62,042 bases of DNA from positions 1 to 62,042 of the forward strand of contig JABHWT010000479.1 of NCBI GenBank assembly GCA_018657645.1, in the 5' to 3' direction. The position numbers and the translations under genes were made by a program. Shown one piece after another: positions 50,986-60,074 of this stretch (positions within the stretch are counted from its first letter, which is position 1; every line of letters begins with the position of its first letter). The stretch is from Halieaceae bacterium (GTDB lineage Bacteria > Pseudomonadota > Gammaproteobacteria > Pseudomonadales > Halieaceae). Below the pieces are notes generated by a model, which was not told the origin of the DNA, ran no database searches, and saw only the letters and a list, made by a program, of their open reading frames with translations.

Positions 50986-53379
50986 TCAAACGAGCACTTC
51001 GCTAGCACTGAGCTCTTCAACCTGATCAGTGCTGAGACCGAGCAGGTCCCGATAAACGTAGTCGTTGTGCTCGCCCAGCGCAGGAGCGTGGCGCAGCACC
51101 CGTGGCGGCGTGCGTGAGAGCAGCCAGGGGGTGTTGTAGATCCGACAGGAAACAAAGCTGCCCTGATCATGCCGAAAGGTAAAATCCCTGGCTGTGGAGA
51201 CCGGGTGTGCGTCTCGCTCATCTATCTCCAACTGTGGTGCGGCAGGCACGCCTGTGTCGATCAGCAGTTGGGTCGCCACATCCCTGTCCTGGTTGGCACA
51301 CCACTGGGCGATGGCATTCTCGATTTCCGGCCCCCGTTCCCGGCGAGTTTGCACATCCTGCAGCGATGAATCAGCACTGAGATGATCAAGTCCCATGGCC
51401 TGGCAAAGAGACTGCCATTCCCGGGAACTGCGTACACTCAGGGCCAACCAATGATCCTCGCCCCGGCAACGGTAGAGGCCGTTGGGGAAGTAGACACGAT
51501 GGGATGTTCCCTGCGGTCCCGCCACCTGTTGCCTTATCTGGTAGTCGAGCAATGGCAGCCCCAGGGTTGCTGTCATGGATTCATTCAGGCTCATGTCCAC
51601 AAACTGTCCTTCACCTGTTCGCTTGCGGTGGAGCAGTGCCACCAGGGTTGCGATCGCCCCCTGAATTGCCTGCGTTGTGTCGCCCAGGCCAAAGGGAAGA
51701 AAACCGACTGTTTGATCCTCGCCCCTGTCACCCCCCTTCTGGTAGCCCACGTAGCCTTCCATACCTGCGTAGGCGGAGGCGGTGGAGGCAAAGCCCCGCA
51801 TCCCCCTCTCCGGTCCCTGCTGGCCAGCCATACTCATGGATACCGCAACAATATCCGGATTGGCCTCCTTCAAGGCCTCGTAACCGAGTCCATTCTTGGC
51901 CATCACGCCTACGGCGAAGTTGTCCATCACCACGTCGCAGCGAGAGGCGAGTTCCCGTACCAATGCAGAACCCTCAGGCTTTGCAATGTTGAAGCAGGCC
52001 GACATTTTTGAGCGGTTGTTATGGCAGAAGAACCAGGAGGCATAATCCATGGCGCGCATATTGTCCTGGCGCCCCGAGGTTTCCGGTCGGATGACTTCAG
52101 CACCCATATCCGCCAACAGTTGCCCGGCCATGGGACCGGCCCAGTTCCAACCGAAGTCCAGTACCCTGACCCCCGCCAGGGCGTTTGAGCGACGTTCGCC
52201 TTTTGTGATCTGGATCGGCGCTGGCGGCGCCTCCCGAAAAGAAGCACCCAGGCTGTCCAGCGCTGGGCCGGCCGCTTCAATCGCCACCGGTGTCTTCTCA
52301 AACTGGTAGCCCAGTTTGGGAATTTTCAATTCTATGCCGGCAACTTCCAAAGTGGCCCAGAAGTCGCGGTGGGCAAACTGCGTACTGTCGAGCACCTCAT
52401 TGGATTTCTTCACCTCGCCGAGAATGATATTGTGCTCTCTGGCGATCTCTAAAAGCTCAGCGCGGGTCTGTTGCTTCAACCACGCTCTGAACGCGATATC
52501 TCCGGCCTCAACGCCCTCTTCTTCGACATTACCCAGATAAAAAGCGTCAGCCTGCTTCTCTTCCTCGGCCCAATCGGGGTTACCCATCAGATCGATAAAC
52601 AGCTTCCACTGCCTCGCGTGCTGGGTGGCCACACAGATAAATCCATCGGCGCATTCGAACAACCCAGTGGGATAGATGCCGCCTTTAAGACGCGTCCCAG
52701 CCTTCTGCCACTTGATCTTGCGCTTCGCCGTCACCAGCGACATGCCGCCAACCAGGTAGCCCAGCACCTGTAGCACAGATATATCGATAAGTTGCCCCTC
52801 TCCCGAGCTCTCCCGTTCGTAGAGTGCGCAGAGGGCTGCCGCAAATCCGTGGAAGGCAGCCTGGTACTGGGCCTGGTCAAAGGGCAGGCACAGCGGGTCA
52901 TCGCCGGGCATTCCCAGGGCCACAGTGAGAGAGCTACTCGCCTGGACCGTAAGATCGGTTCCGGGTCGGTCTGCCCAGGGCCCGGTGCGGCCGTAAGGCG
53001 AAATACCCGTATGTACCAGATGCGGATAACGCTCCGCCAATTTTTCGGCATCCAGCCGCCAATCCGCCAGCTCGGCCTGACCCAGGTTTTCAACCAGGAC
53101 ATCCGTACTGCACAACAGCGTATGAAGAAACTGGATATCCTCGGGCTTGTCGGGATCGAGTGAGAGACTGTCCTTACCCGCGTTGAGGTAGTGGAACATC
53201 GCGCTGTGCTCACAACCGTCGTCACCCGTGAACAGTGGCTCCCAGCGACGACTCTCATCGCCGTTTGCAGGCTCCACTTTAACCACCTGAGCCCCCAGAT
53301 CGGCGAACAACCTCGCACAGAAAGGCGCTGTTACACCGCCTCCCAGCTCTACCACTCGCAAATGACTTAATGCACGCAT
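50986..53379 (-). CDS. Double-domain CaiB/BaiF (family III) CoA-transferase
   Basis: About 797 residues from ATG 53379 (MRALSHLRVVELGG); readings that start further upstream run antisense-free but over the end of the previous gene and carry no homology. Two CaiB-type units are present: 1-390 (FADLGAQVVKVEPANGDESR, and PGTDLTVQASS with the catalytic Asp142) and about 405-797 (LAGVRVLDFGWNWAGPMAGQ, RGFASTASAYAG). In the second unit the residue matching the nucleophilic Asp is Ser/Thr. Family III enzymes swap CoA between acids by an Asp-CoA anhydride. The order and duplication resemble two-gene pairs fused into one. Confidence 0.85.
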   Translation of the reverse strand: MRALSHLRVVELGGGVTAPFCARLFADLGAQVVKVEPANGDESRRWEPLFTGDDGCEHSAMFHYLNAGKDSLSLDPDKPEDIQFLHTLLCSTDVLVENLGQAELADWRLDAEKLAERYPHLVHTGISPYGRTGPWADRPGTDLTVQASSSLTVALGMPGDDPLCLPFDQAQYQAAFHGFAAALCALYERESSGEGQLIDISVLQVLGYLVGGMSLVTAKRKIKWQKAGTRLKGGIYPTGLFECADGFICVATQHARQWKLFIDLMGNPDWAEEEKQADAFYLGNVEEEGVEAGDIAFRAWLKQQTRAELLEIAREHNIILGEVKKSNEVLDSTQFAHRDFWATLEVAGIELKIPKLGYQFEKTPVAIEAAGPALDSLGASFREAPPAPIQITKGERRSNALAGVRVLDFGWNWAGPMAGQLLADMGAEVIRPETSGRQDNMRAMDYASWFFCHNNRSKMSACFNIAKPEGSALVRELASRCDVVMDNFAVGVMAKNGLGYEALKEANPDIVAVSMSMAGQQGPERGMRGFASTASAYAGMEGYVGYQKGGDRGEDQTVGFLPFGLGDTTQAIQGAIATLVALLHRKRTGEGQFVDMSLNESMTATLGLPLLDYQIRQQVAGPQGTSHRVYFPNGLYRCRGEDHWLALSVRSSREWQSLCQAMGLDHLSADSSLQDVQTRRERGPEIENAIAQWCANQDRDVATQLLIDTGVPAAPQLEIDERDAHPVSTARDFTFRHDQGSFVSCRIYNTPWLLSRTPPRVLRHAPALGEHNDYVYRDLLGLSTDQVEELSASEVLV

Positions 53380-53413
53380 AATCTGCTCACTATCTCCAGG
53401 CGTGATGACTGAT

Positions 53414-55426
53414 TCATATTGCCAGCGCGATCCGGGCGCCGTGTGAAGTCGCCTCTGCAATCCGGCGCGGTACCCAGGCTGACCCGGCAATGTAGAGTTC
53501 CTTGACGGAGCCCGCGGCCTGGAGTTGTTCATGCAAAGCTGATTCAGGCACCGAGCCATAAACCAGCGCCACAGTGTCAAAGCCGTCAAAGTTTTCTTGC
53601 TGCCCCGTGTAAGCCGAGACACAAGTCACAGTGGAACCCTCTACTTTTGACAGGCGCAGCCCCGTATGAATCTTGACGCCGGTCTCCTCCAAGCGCTTCA
53701 TCACCGTACCGATGGAGTAGCGATCAATCTCACTCCCGATCTGGGTCCACATATGGAAGATCTCGACCTGTCTGCCCTTCTCTGCCAGGAACTCTGCGAT
53801 ATTGGGGGTCTCGAAGTAGGATTCCTGGGAAACCAGCGCCACACGCTGCCCTGCCAGAGCCAGATTCCGCAGGAGATCTCGCCCCATAACCACGCTACCT
53901 GAATCGAGGCCCTCAGCTTCCAGGTCAGTCCTGGGTGTCGAACCCGTTGCGCAAATCACTACATCGGGACTCAATTCATCAATCATCGTGACATTGGCAT
54001 CGCACTCGAGCCGCACATCGACCCCGAGGCGCTCCATTTCATTTTCCTGGAAATAGAAGAAGTCCTCGAACGAGTCCCTGCCCGGGACTTTGTAGGCGAG
54101 ACGCATTTGCCCGCCCAGTGCCCGATCTTTCTCCAGCAGGCTTACCCTGTGCCCACGCATCGCGGCAACTCGAGCCGCCTCCAAACCGGCGGGCCCTCCG
54201 CCCACAACTACGATATGCTTTTCCACTGCGGCCGGCTTGAAATTTTCCGACCAGAACACTTCCTGGCCAATAACAGGATTGACTGAGCAAACAGGTCGAT
54301 ACGCTGCGCGGGGCGCCCTGGAATGCACCGCTTCGCCGATACAGCGGTTACAACCGATGCATCGGCGCATTTCCAGCATTCGGCCCTCGCGCACCTTGTT
54401 GGGAAACTCGGGGTCCGCGATGCCAGCGCGCGTCATACCCACGAGGTCGCAGGCACCGCTGCGCAGCAGTTCCTCGGCAACCACCGGTTCGTTGATTCGC
54501 CCGGAGAACAGGATTTTCACCCTGTCACCTACATCCACCTTCAGCGCTTTCCCTGCCTCCCTGAACTCGGCGGGCTCGTGATAGGAAGGCGGCACATACG
54601 CGTGCACACCAAAGCAGTGACCCACATCGACATTGATAAAATCCAGCAACCCGGTCTCGGCAATGTAGTAAGCCATCTCCCGGAACTCCAAGAGATCGTA
54701 TCCGCCCTGTCGGGATTCCTGGCCATTGATACGAATACCGACTGCAATATTGCCCCCGACCCGCTCCCGAATTCGCTTCAACCCCTCGATAACAAAGCGG
54801 GTGCGTTGCTCTGCATCGCCGCCCCACTCGTCATCGCGCTTGTTGGTCGCCGGCGACAGAAAAGTATGTGGCGTGGTTTCATGCGCACAGTGAATCTCGA
54901 TGCCGTCTGCGCCAGCGTGCATGGCCAATTCCGCCGCATCGGCATAGGTATTGAGAACAAACTCAATCTCTTCTTCGCCCATGGAGTGGGGTACATAGTC
55001 ATAAATATTGGTAGTGGGAACGGAAGACGCTGCCAGCGCATGATTGAGGTGTGTTAACTGGAAAATCGCAACCGAACCTTCGGCGTGCACTGCATCACAA
55101 AATTCACTGACTTTTTCCTGAAAGCCGGGCAACTGGTAGGCGGCCAACTGCAGGGCAGCCGCCCCTTCATAGAACTCATCTACGGCATGATCCGGCAGCG
55201 GCGAATTCAGCAACCAGGTCTCACTACCTATCCAGGCCGTCCCCCCTTTCGCCTTCGCAACATGGTGAGCAATAAAGTGCTCATCCGGCGCGCCCATGGC
55301 TTCATGACCATAGGACTCGATGGTGTTGGTGGTTTCACAGATGCGGTTGCGGACCGCGATCGGCCCGACTTCCAGGGGAGAAAATAAATTGGAAAACTGG
55401 ACTTCGCCTGAAGATTCTGAACTCAT
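53414..55426 (-). CDS. FadH/OYE-type Fe-S flavoprotein (dienoyl-CoA-reductase-like)
   Basis: A 670-residue protein. Residues 1-340 are an FMN-binding Old Yellow Enzyme barrel (LFSPLEVGPIAVRNRI, IHCAHETTPHTFLSPATNKR). A 4Fe-4S cluster site follows: CIGCNRC (Cys356, 359, 362) and Cys380. From about 405 there is an FAD/NAD(P)H domain (VVVGGGPAGLEAARVAAMRG). This is the 2,4-dienoyl-CoA reductase FadH / BaiCD-type layout. It would saturate a conjugated enoyl-CoA or enone in the pathway. It is the first gene of the long leftward operon and is preceded by operator-like site C. Confidence 0.9.
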   Translation of the reverse strand: MSSESSGEVQFSNLFSPLEVGPIAVRNRICETTNTIESYGHEAMGAPDEHFIAHHVAKAKGGTAWIGSETWLLNSPLPDHAVDEFYEGAAALQLAAYQLPGFQEKVSEFCDAVHAEGSVAIFQLTHLNHALAASSVPTTNIYDYVPHSMGEEEIEFVLNTYADAAELAMHAGADGIEIHCAHETTPHTFLSPATNKRDDEWGGDAEQRTRFVIEGLKRIRERVGGNIAVGIRINGQESRQGGYDLLEFREMAYYIAETGLLDFINVDVGHCFGVHAYVPPSYHEPAEFREAGKALKVDVGDRVKILFSGRINEPVVAEELLRSGACDLVGMTRAGIADPEFPNKVREGRMLEMRRCIGCNRCIGEAVHSRAPRAAYRPVCSVNPVIGQEVFWSENFKPAAVEKHIVVVGGGPAGLEAARVAAMRGHRVSLLEKDRALGGQMRLAYKVPGRDSFEDFFYFQENEMERLGVDVRLECDANVTMIDELSPDVVICATGSTPRTDLEAEGLDSGSVVMGRDLLRNLALAGQRVALVSQESYFETPNIAEFLAEKGRQVEIFHMWTQIGSEIDRYSIGTVMKRLEETGVKIHTGLRLSKVEGSTVTCVSAYTGQQENFDGFDTVALVYGSVPESALHEQLQAAGSVKELYIAGSAWVPRRIAEATSHGARIALAI

Positions 55427-55531
55427 GCCACACTGACTCCCATATTCATACGCGCGACCGGGAAATCACTCCAGCACCAGAAATGCCGGGCCGGACCACC
55501 CGTCGCTGAAGAAATATACCTCACACTTATT

Positions 55532-55549
55532 AAACATACAAGATTGTTT
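55532..55549. promoter_or_regulatory. Operator-like site C (AAACA-N8-TGTTT)
   Basis: AAACA-TACAAGAT-TGTTT, a perfect match to both half-sites, lies 106 bases before the FadH/OYE-type gene. Confidence 0.6.
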
Positions 55550-55636
55550 TTGACTATTATGTCTGTTTTGGATCACCCAGGAAAACCCGGCGAAGGGTCG
55601 GCAAAAATTCTCTCTCGATGTTGACATCTTTGTATT

Positions 55637-55654
55637 AATTAATCTTGATTGTTT
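55637..55654. promoter_or_regulatory. Operator-like site D (AATTA-N8-TGTTT)
   Basis: AATTA-ATCTTGAT-TGTTT has two changes in the left half but shares the ATCTTG core with the reverse complement of site C. It lies about 125 bases before the nitroreductase gene. Confidence 0.4.
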
Positions 55655-55778
55655 TTTTAATTTACCGTAAAAAGGAACCTTCACGACATGCCGCATGCTC
55701 GGATTCTCGGTTCAATACCGTGACCCGGGCGAAAGCGGATGCAACACATCAACTTGCCTGGAAATGGGGGTGAAGAGC

Positions 55779-56270
55779 ATGGCCATAGATGTACCTAAAC
55801 CTGATTTTGCTTCACAGGAGGACTGGGATTACCTGATGTCGGTCCGAAATCCTGACAACATAAAATCCAATGCCAAGGCCGATATCGATAGGATTCGGCG
55901 TGAGGGCTGGCCTGAAGACCTGGCCACAATGGGAGGCGCTGCGCTACTACTTACAGTGGCAGGTAGAAAATCCGGCCTACCGCGTACCACGCCGGTTAAC
56001 TACGCCCGCTACAACGATAACGTCTATGTCGTTGGCTCCATTGCCGGTCTCGATAAACACCCGGTATGGGCGCTCAACCTCGAGTCAGCTCTAAAGGGCA
56101 AGGTAGAAATGCCGGGGGAGGAGTGGGATTTCGAAGCCAGGAAGCTCGAAGGTGAAGAACGAGAAGATATCTGGCCGAAACTCGATGCACAGTTCCCATT
56201 CTGGGGCCATTTCCAGAAGTACTGCGAACGTGAGTTTATGGTCTTCTTGTTGACGCCCGCCAGGTCCTAG
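55779..56270 (+). CDS. Deazaflavin-type nitroreductase/quinone reductase family protein
   Basis: A 163-residue protein, start ATG 55779 after GGGGGTGAAG. It has LLLTVAGRKSGLPRTTPVNY, VYVVGSIAGLDKHPVWALNL and FWGHFQKYCEREFMVFLLTP, the split-barrel pattern of Ddn-like F420H2-dependent reductases. Those enzymes use F420, a cofactor better known from actinobacteria, although some proteobacteria have it and some relatives bind FMN or heme. It is divergent from the FadH/OYE-type gene and may act with the two LLM enzymes. Confidence 0.8.
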   Translation: MAIDVPKPDFASQEDWDYLMSVRNPDNIKSNAKADIDRIRREGWPEDLATMGGAALLLTVAGRKSGLPRTTPVNYARYNDNVYVVGSIAGLDKHPVWALNLESALKGKVEMPGEEWDFEARKLEGEEREDIWPKLDAQFPFWGHFQKYCEREFMVFLLTPARS

Positions 56271-56351
56271 ACGAGAGTCGCCATCGGCGACCCAATTTAT
56301 CGTGGCTTCAACTGGAGCCGCCCCTCGACACTAGTTAAAAAGGGAAGACCA

Positions 56352-56726
56352 ATGATTGACGAGCGATTCGAAGCCGGCATGAACGTAATCAACGAATTAT
56401 TTCCCCCCACCGACGGACAGGAAAAACCTCAGCCGCCCTACCCCGAGGAAATTGCGGCAGACTTCGCAAAATTTTCCGTTTCAACGGTAATGGGAGATAT
56501 CTGGGGCCGAGAGGGGCTGGATAAATCCAAGCGCGTTCTAATTACAATTGGCGCACTTACAGTGATGGACAAACCGCAGCAACTCAAATCCTATATTGAG
56601 GCCGCACTATCTCTTGGGGTCAGTCGGAATGAAATTTCTGAAGCGATCATGCATGTCTCCGTGTACGGCGGGTTTCCTGCGGCAATACAGGCGCTGGCGG
56701 TAGCGAAGGAAGTATTTGAGTCTTAG
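56352..56726 (+). CDS. Carboxymuconolactone decarboxylase-like (AhpD-type) protein
   Basis: A 124-residue protein with FEAGMNVINELFP at the start, VLITIGALTVMDKPQQLKSY and EISEAIMHVSVYGGFPAAIQ, the pattern of the carboxymuconolactone decarboxylase family. It has a His at the expected site but no CxxC, so it is not a peroxide-reducing AhpD. It is the second gene of the rightward unit and probably handles a small lactone or keto-acid intermediate. Confidence 0.8.
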   Translation: MIDERFEAGMNVINELFPPTDGQEKPQPPYPEEIAADFAKFSVSTVMGDIWGREGLDKSKRVLITIGALTVMDKPQQLKSYIEAALSLGVSRNEISEAIMHVSVYGGFPAAIQALAVAKEVFES

Positions 56727-56838
56727 GGCCTGATTTACCTTTGCTTGGACTCATTTGAGCCTGCCTGTACACCGCCTTGCTATGGCTGAATTACAGGAAT
56801 CCATGATGGCCGTGATAGGCACCCGTACCGCTATTACC
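56727..56838 (-). pseudogene. Aldehyde dehydrogenase C-terminal relic
   Basis: The minus strand next to the mobile element reads GNSGTGAYHGHHGFL followed by TAA, the family C-terminal signature (GxSGxGxYHGxxGF). The frame is broken at the element boundary and the catalytic parts are gone. No other homology was seen up to the preceding gene end. Confidence 0.55.
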
Positions 56839-57111
56839 TAGTGTAGTGTAGTGTCCTATATAAAGCATGCATTCAGCAAGCAGCCAAAGGGCCAGCTACT
56901 AGGCGTGGTTGTGAAGTAATATTGGGTATATTTCGAGCAACCGCAACGACGTAGCTGACCCTTTGGCTGCTTGCCCTTCGGGTGGCCCGCAAATTTGCCG
57001 CAACTGCGTTGCATTTCTTGGAAAGGTAGTCGACATTCCCTGCGAAATGCGTCTTATTGTGACAAATTTGAGGGCCACTGAATGTACGCTTTATATAGGA
57101 CACTACACTAG
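56838..57111. mobile_element. MITE-like element with long terminal inverted repeats
   Basis: About 274 bases. The left end CTAGTGTAGTGTAGTGTCC continues TATATAAAGCATGCATTCAG, and the right end CTGAATGTACGCTTTATATA continues GGACACTACACTAG, giving about 35-bp terminal inverted repeats. A second, inner pair lies next to the left TIR and in the middle of the element: AAGCAGCCAAAGGGCCAGCT (near 56879-56898) and AGCTGACCCTTTGGCTGCTT (near 56952-56971). CTAG at both outer ends may be the target duplication. No transposase is coded. It separates an SDR fragment and an aldehyde dehydrogenase fragment. Confidence 0.8.
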
Positions 57112-57209
57112 GCGCCTTCGCTTGCCAAGCGTAGGGCTGTTGCCTTGCCAATCCCGCTCCCGGCACCAGAGACCAGGGCTACTTTCCCATCCACTCTCAT
57201 GACAGGCAT
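57112..57209 (-). pseudogene. SDR N-terminal relic cut by the element
   Basis: From ATG 57209 the minus strand reads [20 protein letters not shown] and goes on [13 protein letters not shown], the standard SDR start with a SGAGSGIG cofactor loop, then TAG exactly at the element edge. The start codon overlaps the stop of the upstream gene (TGATG), so the two were translated together. The rest of the SDR is missing. Confidence 0.75.
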
Positions 57210-58264
57210 CAGGGCTCTCCAGATTCATTCAAGCGCATGACCAACTTACCCCTGTTGCTGCCATCAAAAAGTGAGTGAAACGCGTCCAGGCAATTATCAA
57301 TCCCATCGCGCACTTCCAGCTCCATGTGGAGTTCACCGGAACCCTTCCAGCCGGCGAGGGTCTCAATTGCCTCTTCCATGCGATCCATGTAGGTGAACAC
57401 CAGGAAGCCCTTGAGTTCGATTTCCTTGTAGAGCAGCTTCATGTAATTGGCCGGACCGCGTGCGTCGCTGTCGTTGTACTGGGAAATCGCGCCGCAGAAT
57501 ACGATGCGTCCGTAGTGAGCCATATTGTCGATAGCCGCTTCCAGTATTTCCCCCCCTACATTGTCGAAATAGACATCGACACCATTGGGGGCGAGTACGG
57601 ATAATTTTTCGCGAATATCATCCGACTTGTAATCGATACAGGCATCGGCGCCAAATTGTTCGACCACCTTCGCACACTTTTCCGGTCCGCCCGCCAGCCC
57701 GACAACCCGACAGCCCAAATTCCGCGCAATCTGGGTCGCCAGCGAGCCGATGGCCCCGGCTGCAGCGGAGATCAGCACCGTGTCACCGGGCTTCACTCTG
57801 CCCACGTCCGTCATGCCGAAGAAGGCAGTGAGACCATGCACACCAAACAGGCCAAAGAAATCCAGATAGTCAGAACCCGGTGGCGGTTCCGGTAGGTGGA
57901 GAATGCCACCCTCCTCCATCGGCAACTGCCGATCTTCCGGTCCGCCGGGCAGGGTGACAAAGTCCTGCCAGCCCCAGATTCCCTGCACCCAGTCTCCGGG
58001 CTGATAGCGCGGGTGGTACGACTCATGCACTACGCCAATACAGGCTGCCGGCATGACCGAACCCAGGGGAAACGGAGGTATATAGCTGCCCTCCGGTCGG
58101 ATCCACAGTCGATTGGCAGGGTCAATGGATATATAGCAAATCCTGATCCGGACCTCCCCTTCACCGAGGGGAGCCAGAGGCTCCTCCTCGAAAACCAGGT
58201 CCTCTGTTGTCGGTAAACCTTCAGGGTACCGGGCCAGGCGCCATAGTTGGTTAGTCGCTGTCAT
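57209..58264 (-). CDS. NADP-dependent medium-chain reductase (CurA/PTGR-like, zinc-free)
   Basis: A 351-residue MDR-family enzyme: [40 protein letters not shown], cofactor loop [20 protein letters not shown], and [20 protein letters not shown], the prostaglandin reductase / leukotriene B4 dehydrogenase pattern without structural zinc ligands. It reduces an enone or enoyl double bond with NADPH. It follows an acyl-CoA dehydrogenase gene by 3 bases and overlaps the broken SDR gene, in the operon from 59956. Confidence 0.9.
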   Translation of the reverse strand: MTATNQLWRLARYPEGLPTTEDLVFEEEPLAPLGEGEVRIRICYISIDPANRLWIRPEGSYIPPFPLGSVMPAACIGVVHESYHPRYQPGDWVQGIWGWQDFVTLPGGPEDRQLPMEEGGILHLPEPPPGSDYLDFFGLFGVHGLTAFFGMTDVGRVKPGDTVLISAAAGAIGSLATQIARNLGCRVVGLAGGPEKCAKVVEQFGADACIDYKSDDIREKLSVLAPNGVDVYFDNVGGEILEAAIDNMAHYGRIVFCGAISQYNDSDARGPANYMKLLYKEIELKGFLVFTYMDRMEEAIETLAGWKGSGELHMELEVRDGIDNCLDAFHSLFDGSNRGKLVMRLNESGEP

Positions 58265-58267
58265 AAT

Positions 58268-59482
58268 TCAGAACCTGCTGGAGACCGCTACCAGCGACAA
58301 CACGTCGTTGGTTCCATCGGCGATTGTTCCCATCCTGGCATCGCGCAACATTTTTTCGATCGGGTATTCCTTCGATGTGGCATTACCACCGAAGATTTCG
58401 AACGCTTGGTTGGTAACCTCCAGGGCTAGCTGAGTACCCGTCACCTTCGAGGAGACCGCATTTTCCAGGCGAGGGGGATACTGGGCGTGATCCTCCATGG
58501 TCCCGCGAATCAATGCCCGAGCAGCCTGGATCTTGCGGTACATGTCAAACAGCTTCAGTTGTACCGCCTGGTATTCAAAGATTGGCCGGCCACCCTGGAT
58601 ACGCTCTTTGGCGTATTGCAAGGCTGACTCAAAGGCCGCACGGGCCAGACCGACACAGAATATGGCCATCCCTGGATTGGCACCCACAATGATGCCTTTC
58701 ACCAGTTCATCGTAGGCCTCGGGCGGACAGAGCATACAGCTGGCGGGAATTTCTACCTCGTCGAAGTAGAGCTCGGCATCTGACAGTGCGCGCACACCCA
58801 GTTTATCCAGTGGTTTGCCCCGACTGATACCAGGCAGGTCCAGCGGTACAATAAATGCGGCCCGTTTCGGCTGGCCACTGCCGTCGTCATAGCGACAGAA
58901 CAAGGCCGAGACCTGGGCAATACTGCCGTTGCTTCCCCAGGCGGACTTTTGCCCCTGAATAATGAGTTTGCCACCGCGCCGAGTCACGACACAGTCACTT
59001 CGTCCCCCACCCAGCGAGGCCGCGGAAAGATTGTGGCTGAAATCCAGCATATCCGTGCCGTGACTCGGTTCAGTAATACTCCACATACTGATCGCATCAG
59101 TGGGGCACAACTCCCACAGATCGTCGCGGCCCATGGCCCGGATCATTCCCTGGGCCATGCCGGAAGCGTACAGGGACCAACCCAGGCCACAGTCACCCCA
59201 ACCCATTTCCTCATGCACGAGGTAGCTGACACGGGATAACTCCAGGGGAGACATGCCTTCGGCAATTTCCACCAGATCCAGTCCCAACTCTCGATACTGC
59301 TCGAACACACCCCAGAGCGGAGAACCTTCAGCGGTCACCTGTTCAGGCTGCATTCGATCCAACGCCACCCCGGTGGGCCGCATAACGTCCTCAGCAAATC
59401 GATGTGAAATTTCCTGGATGCTAGCTTCAACTTCCGTCAGCCCCTCGTCGGGCGCCCAGACGGCTTCACTCAGTCTGTTCAT
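58268..59482 (-). CDS. Acyl-CoA dehydrogenase
   Basis: A 404-residue acyl-CoA dehydrogenase: SITEPSHGTDMLDFSHNLSA, QGQKSAWGSNGSIAQVSALF (diverged beta domain), KERIQGGRPIFEYQAVQLKL and IFGGNATSKEYPIEKMLRDA plus DGTNDVLSLVAV. The C-terminal segment has DGTND rather than YEGT, so the catalytic base is shifted or different. AGGA lies 6 bases before the ATG, and 18 bases separate it from the NTF2-like gene upstream. Confidence 0.85.
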   Translation of the reverse strand: MNRLSEAVWAPDEGLTEVEASIQEISHRFAEDVMRPTGVALDRMQPEQVTAEGSPLWGVFEQYRELGLDLVEIAEGMSPLELSRVSYLVHEEMGWGDCGLGWSLYASGMAQGMIRAMGRDDLWELCPTDAISMWSITEPSHGTDMLDFSHNLSAASLGGGRSDCVVTRRGGKLIIQGQKSAWGSNGSIAQVSALFCRYDDGSGQPKRAAFIVPLDLPGISRGKPLDKLGVRALSDAELYFDEVEIPASCMLCPPEAYDELVKGIIVGANPGMAIFCVGLARAAFESALQYAKERIQGGRPIFEYQAVQLKLFDMYRKIQAARALIRGTMEDHAQYPPRLENAVSSKVTGTQLALEVTNQAFEIFGGNATSKEYPIEKMLRDARMGTIADGTNDVLSLVAVSSRF

Positions 59483-59500
59483 CAGTTCCTGCCTGTCAGC

Positions 59501-59956
59501 TTAGTATTCGAACGCGGTTGTGCTGTCCGGTGCCGTCTGCCCAGGCGCGAAAAGCACATTTTCTGCCATGGCGGTATCAAAAAATTCCCAGACCTCGCAA
59601 ATCTTCTGCTTATCATCGAACTCGAGAATCTGAATATATCGATTGTTGTAGTCTTTTCCCTCGAGGGTCCTCGCTCGCCCTTGGAAGATCACGGTTACAC
59701 GTCGGTCATCCGCGCACATTACTTTCCAGTTAATACCGATTTGAGCCATTCCAGGCTCAAGTCGAGAGAAAAGCAGGGGCAATAACTCCGTCAATATAGT
59801 ATTGGCACCACGCGTACGTCCTGACACTGGTGTACTACCGTTCACATTGAAAACCACGTCATCGCTATGCAATGAAACCCAAGTTTCCACATCAGCGCTA
59901 CTCAATGCGGTATATAGGCGATCAAGAACCGTGTCCAAATTTACCGGTGTGCCCAT
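59501..59956 (-). CDS. NTF2/SnoaL-like protein
   Basis: A 151-residue protein from ATG 59956 (AGGAG 6 bases upstream). Single NTF2-fold domain: LYTALSSADVETWVSLHSDD, VVFNVNGSTPVSGR, VIFQGRARTLEGKDYNNRYI, then EFDDKQKICEVWEFFDT. No signal peptide, so unlike the protein at 13955 it is cytoplasmic. Some relatives isomerise or hydrate cyclic substrates such as steroids and epoxides. It leads the four-gene leftward unit next to the TetR gene. Confidence 0.8.
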   Translation of the reverse strand: MGTPVNLDTVLDRLYTALSSADVETWVSLHSDDVVFNVNGSTPVSGRTRGANTILTELLPLLFSRLEPGMAQIGINWKVMCADDRRVTVIFQGRARTLEGKDYNNRYIQILEFDDKQKICEVWEFFDTAMAENVLFAPGQTAPDSTTAFEY

Positions 59957-60074
59957 TTTGACTCCTATCATGAGAATTTTTTAGATTTACATATACGCAA
60001 ATGCTGCATTTCACCCATATTCAAATTTGCATTAAAGCGAACAAGTAGCGCAGTGTACTTCACCTGCAACATAT

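Larger units (their letters stand above)
55427..55778. other. Divergent control region with two operator-like sites
   Basis: This region of about 350 bases is AT-rich and lies between two divergent units. It contains operator-like sites C (55532-55549) and D (55637-55654). A TTGACA occurs at 55620-55625 on the plus strand, and GGAACC-type sequence further on; no clear -10 was chosen. Confidence 0.5.

Noticed and set aside
53380-53622. Longer start for the CoA-transferase
   Set aside because: The added 81 residues lie over the 3' end of the preceding gene and have no homology; MRALSHLRVVELGG is the normal family start.
54323-55057. Long open frame of 244 codons on the plus strand
   Set aside because: It is antisense to the FadH/OYE-type gene, whose protein has clear motifs throughout; the antisense product shows no family pattern.
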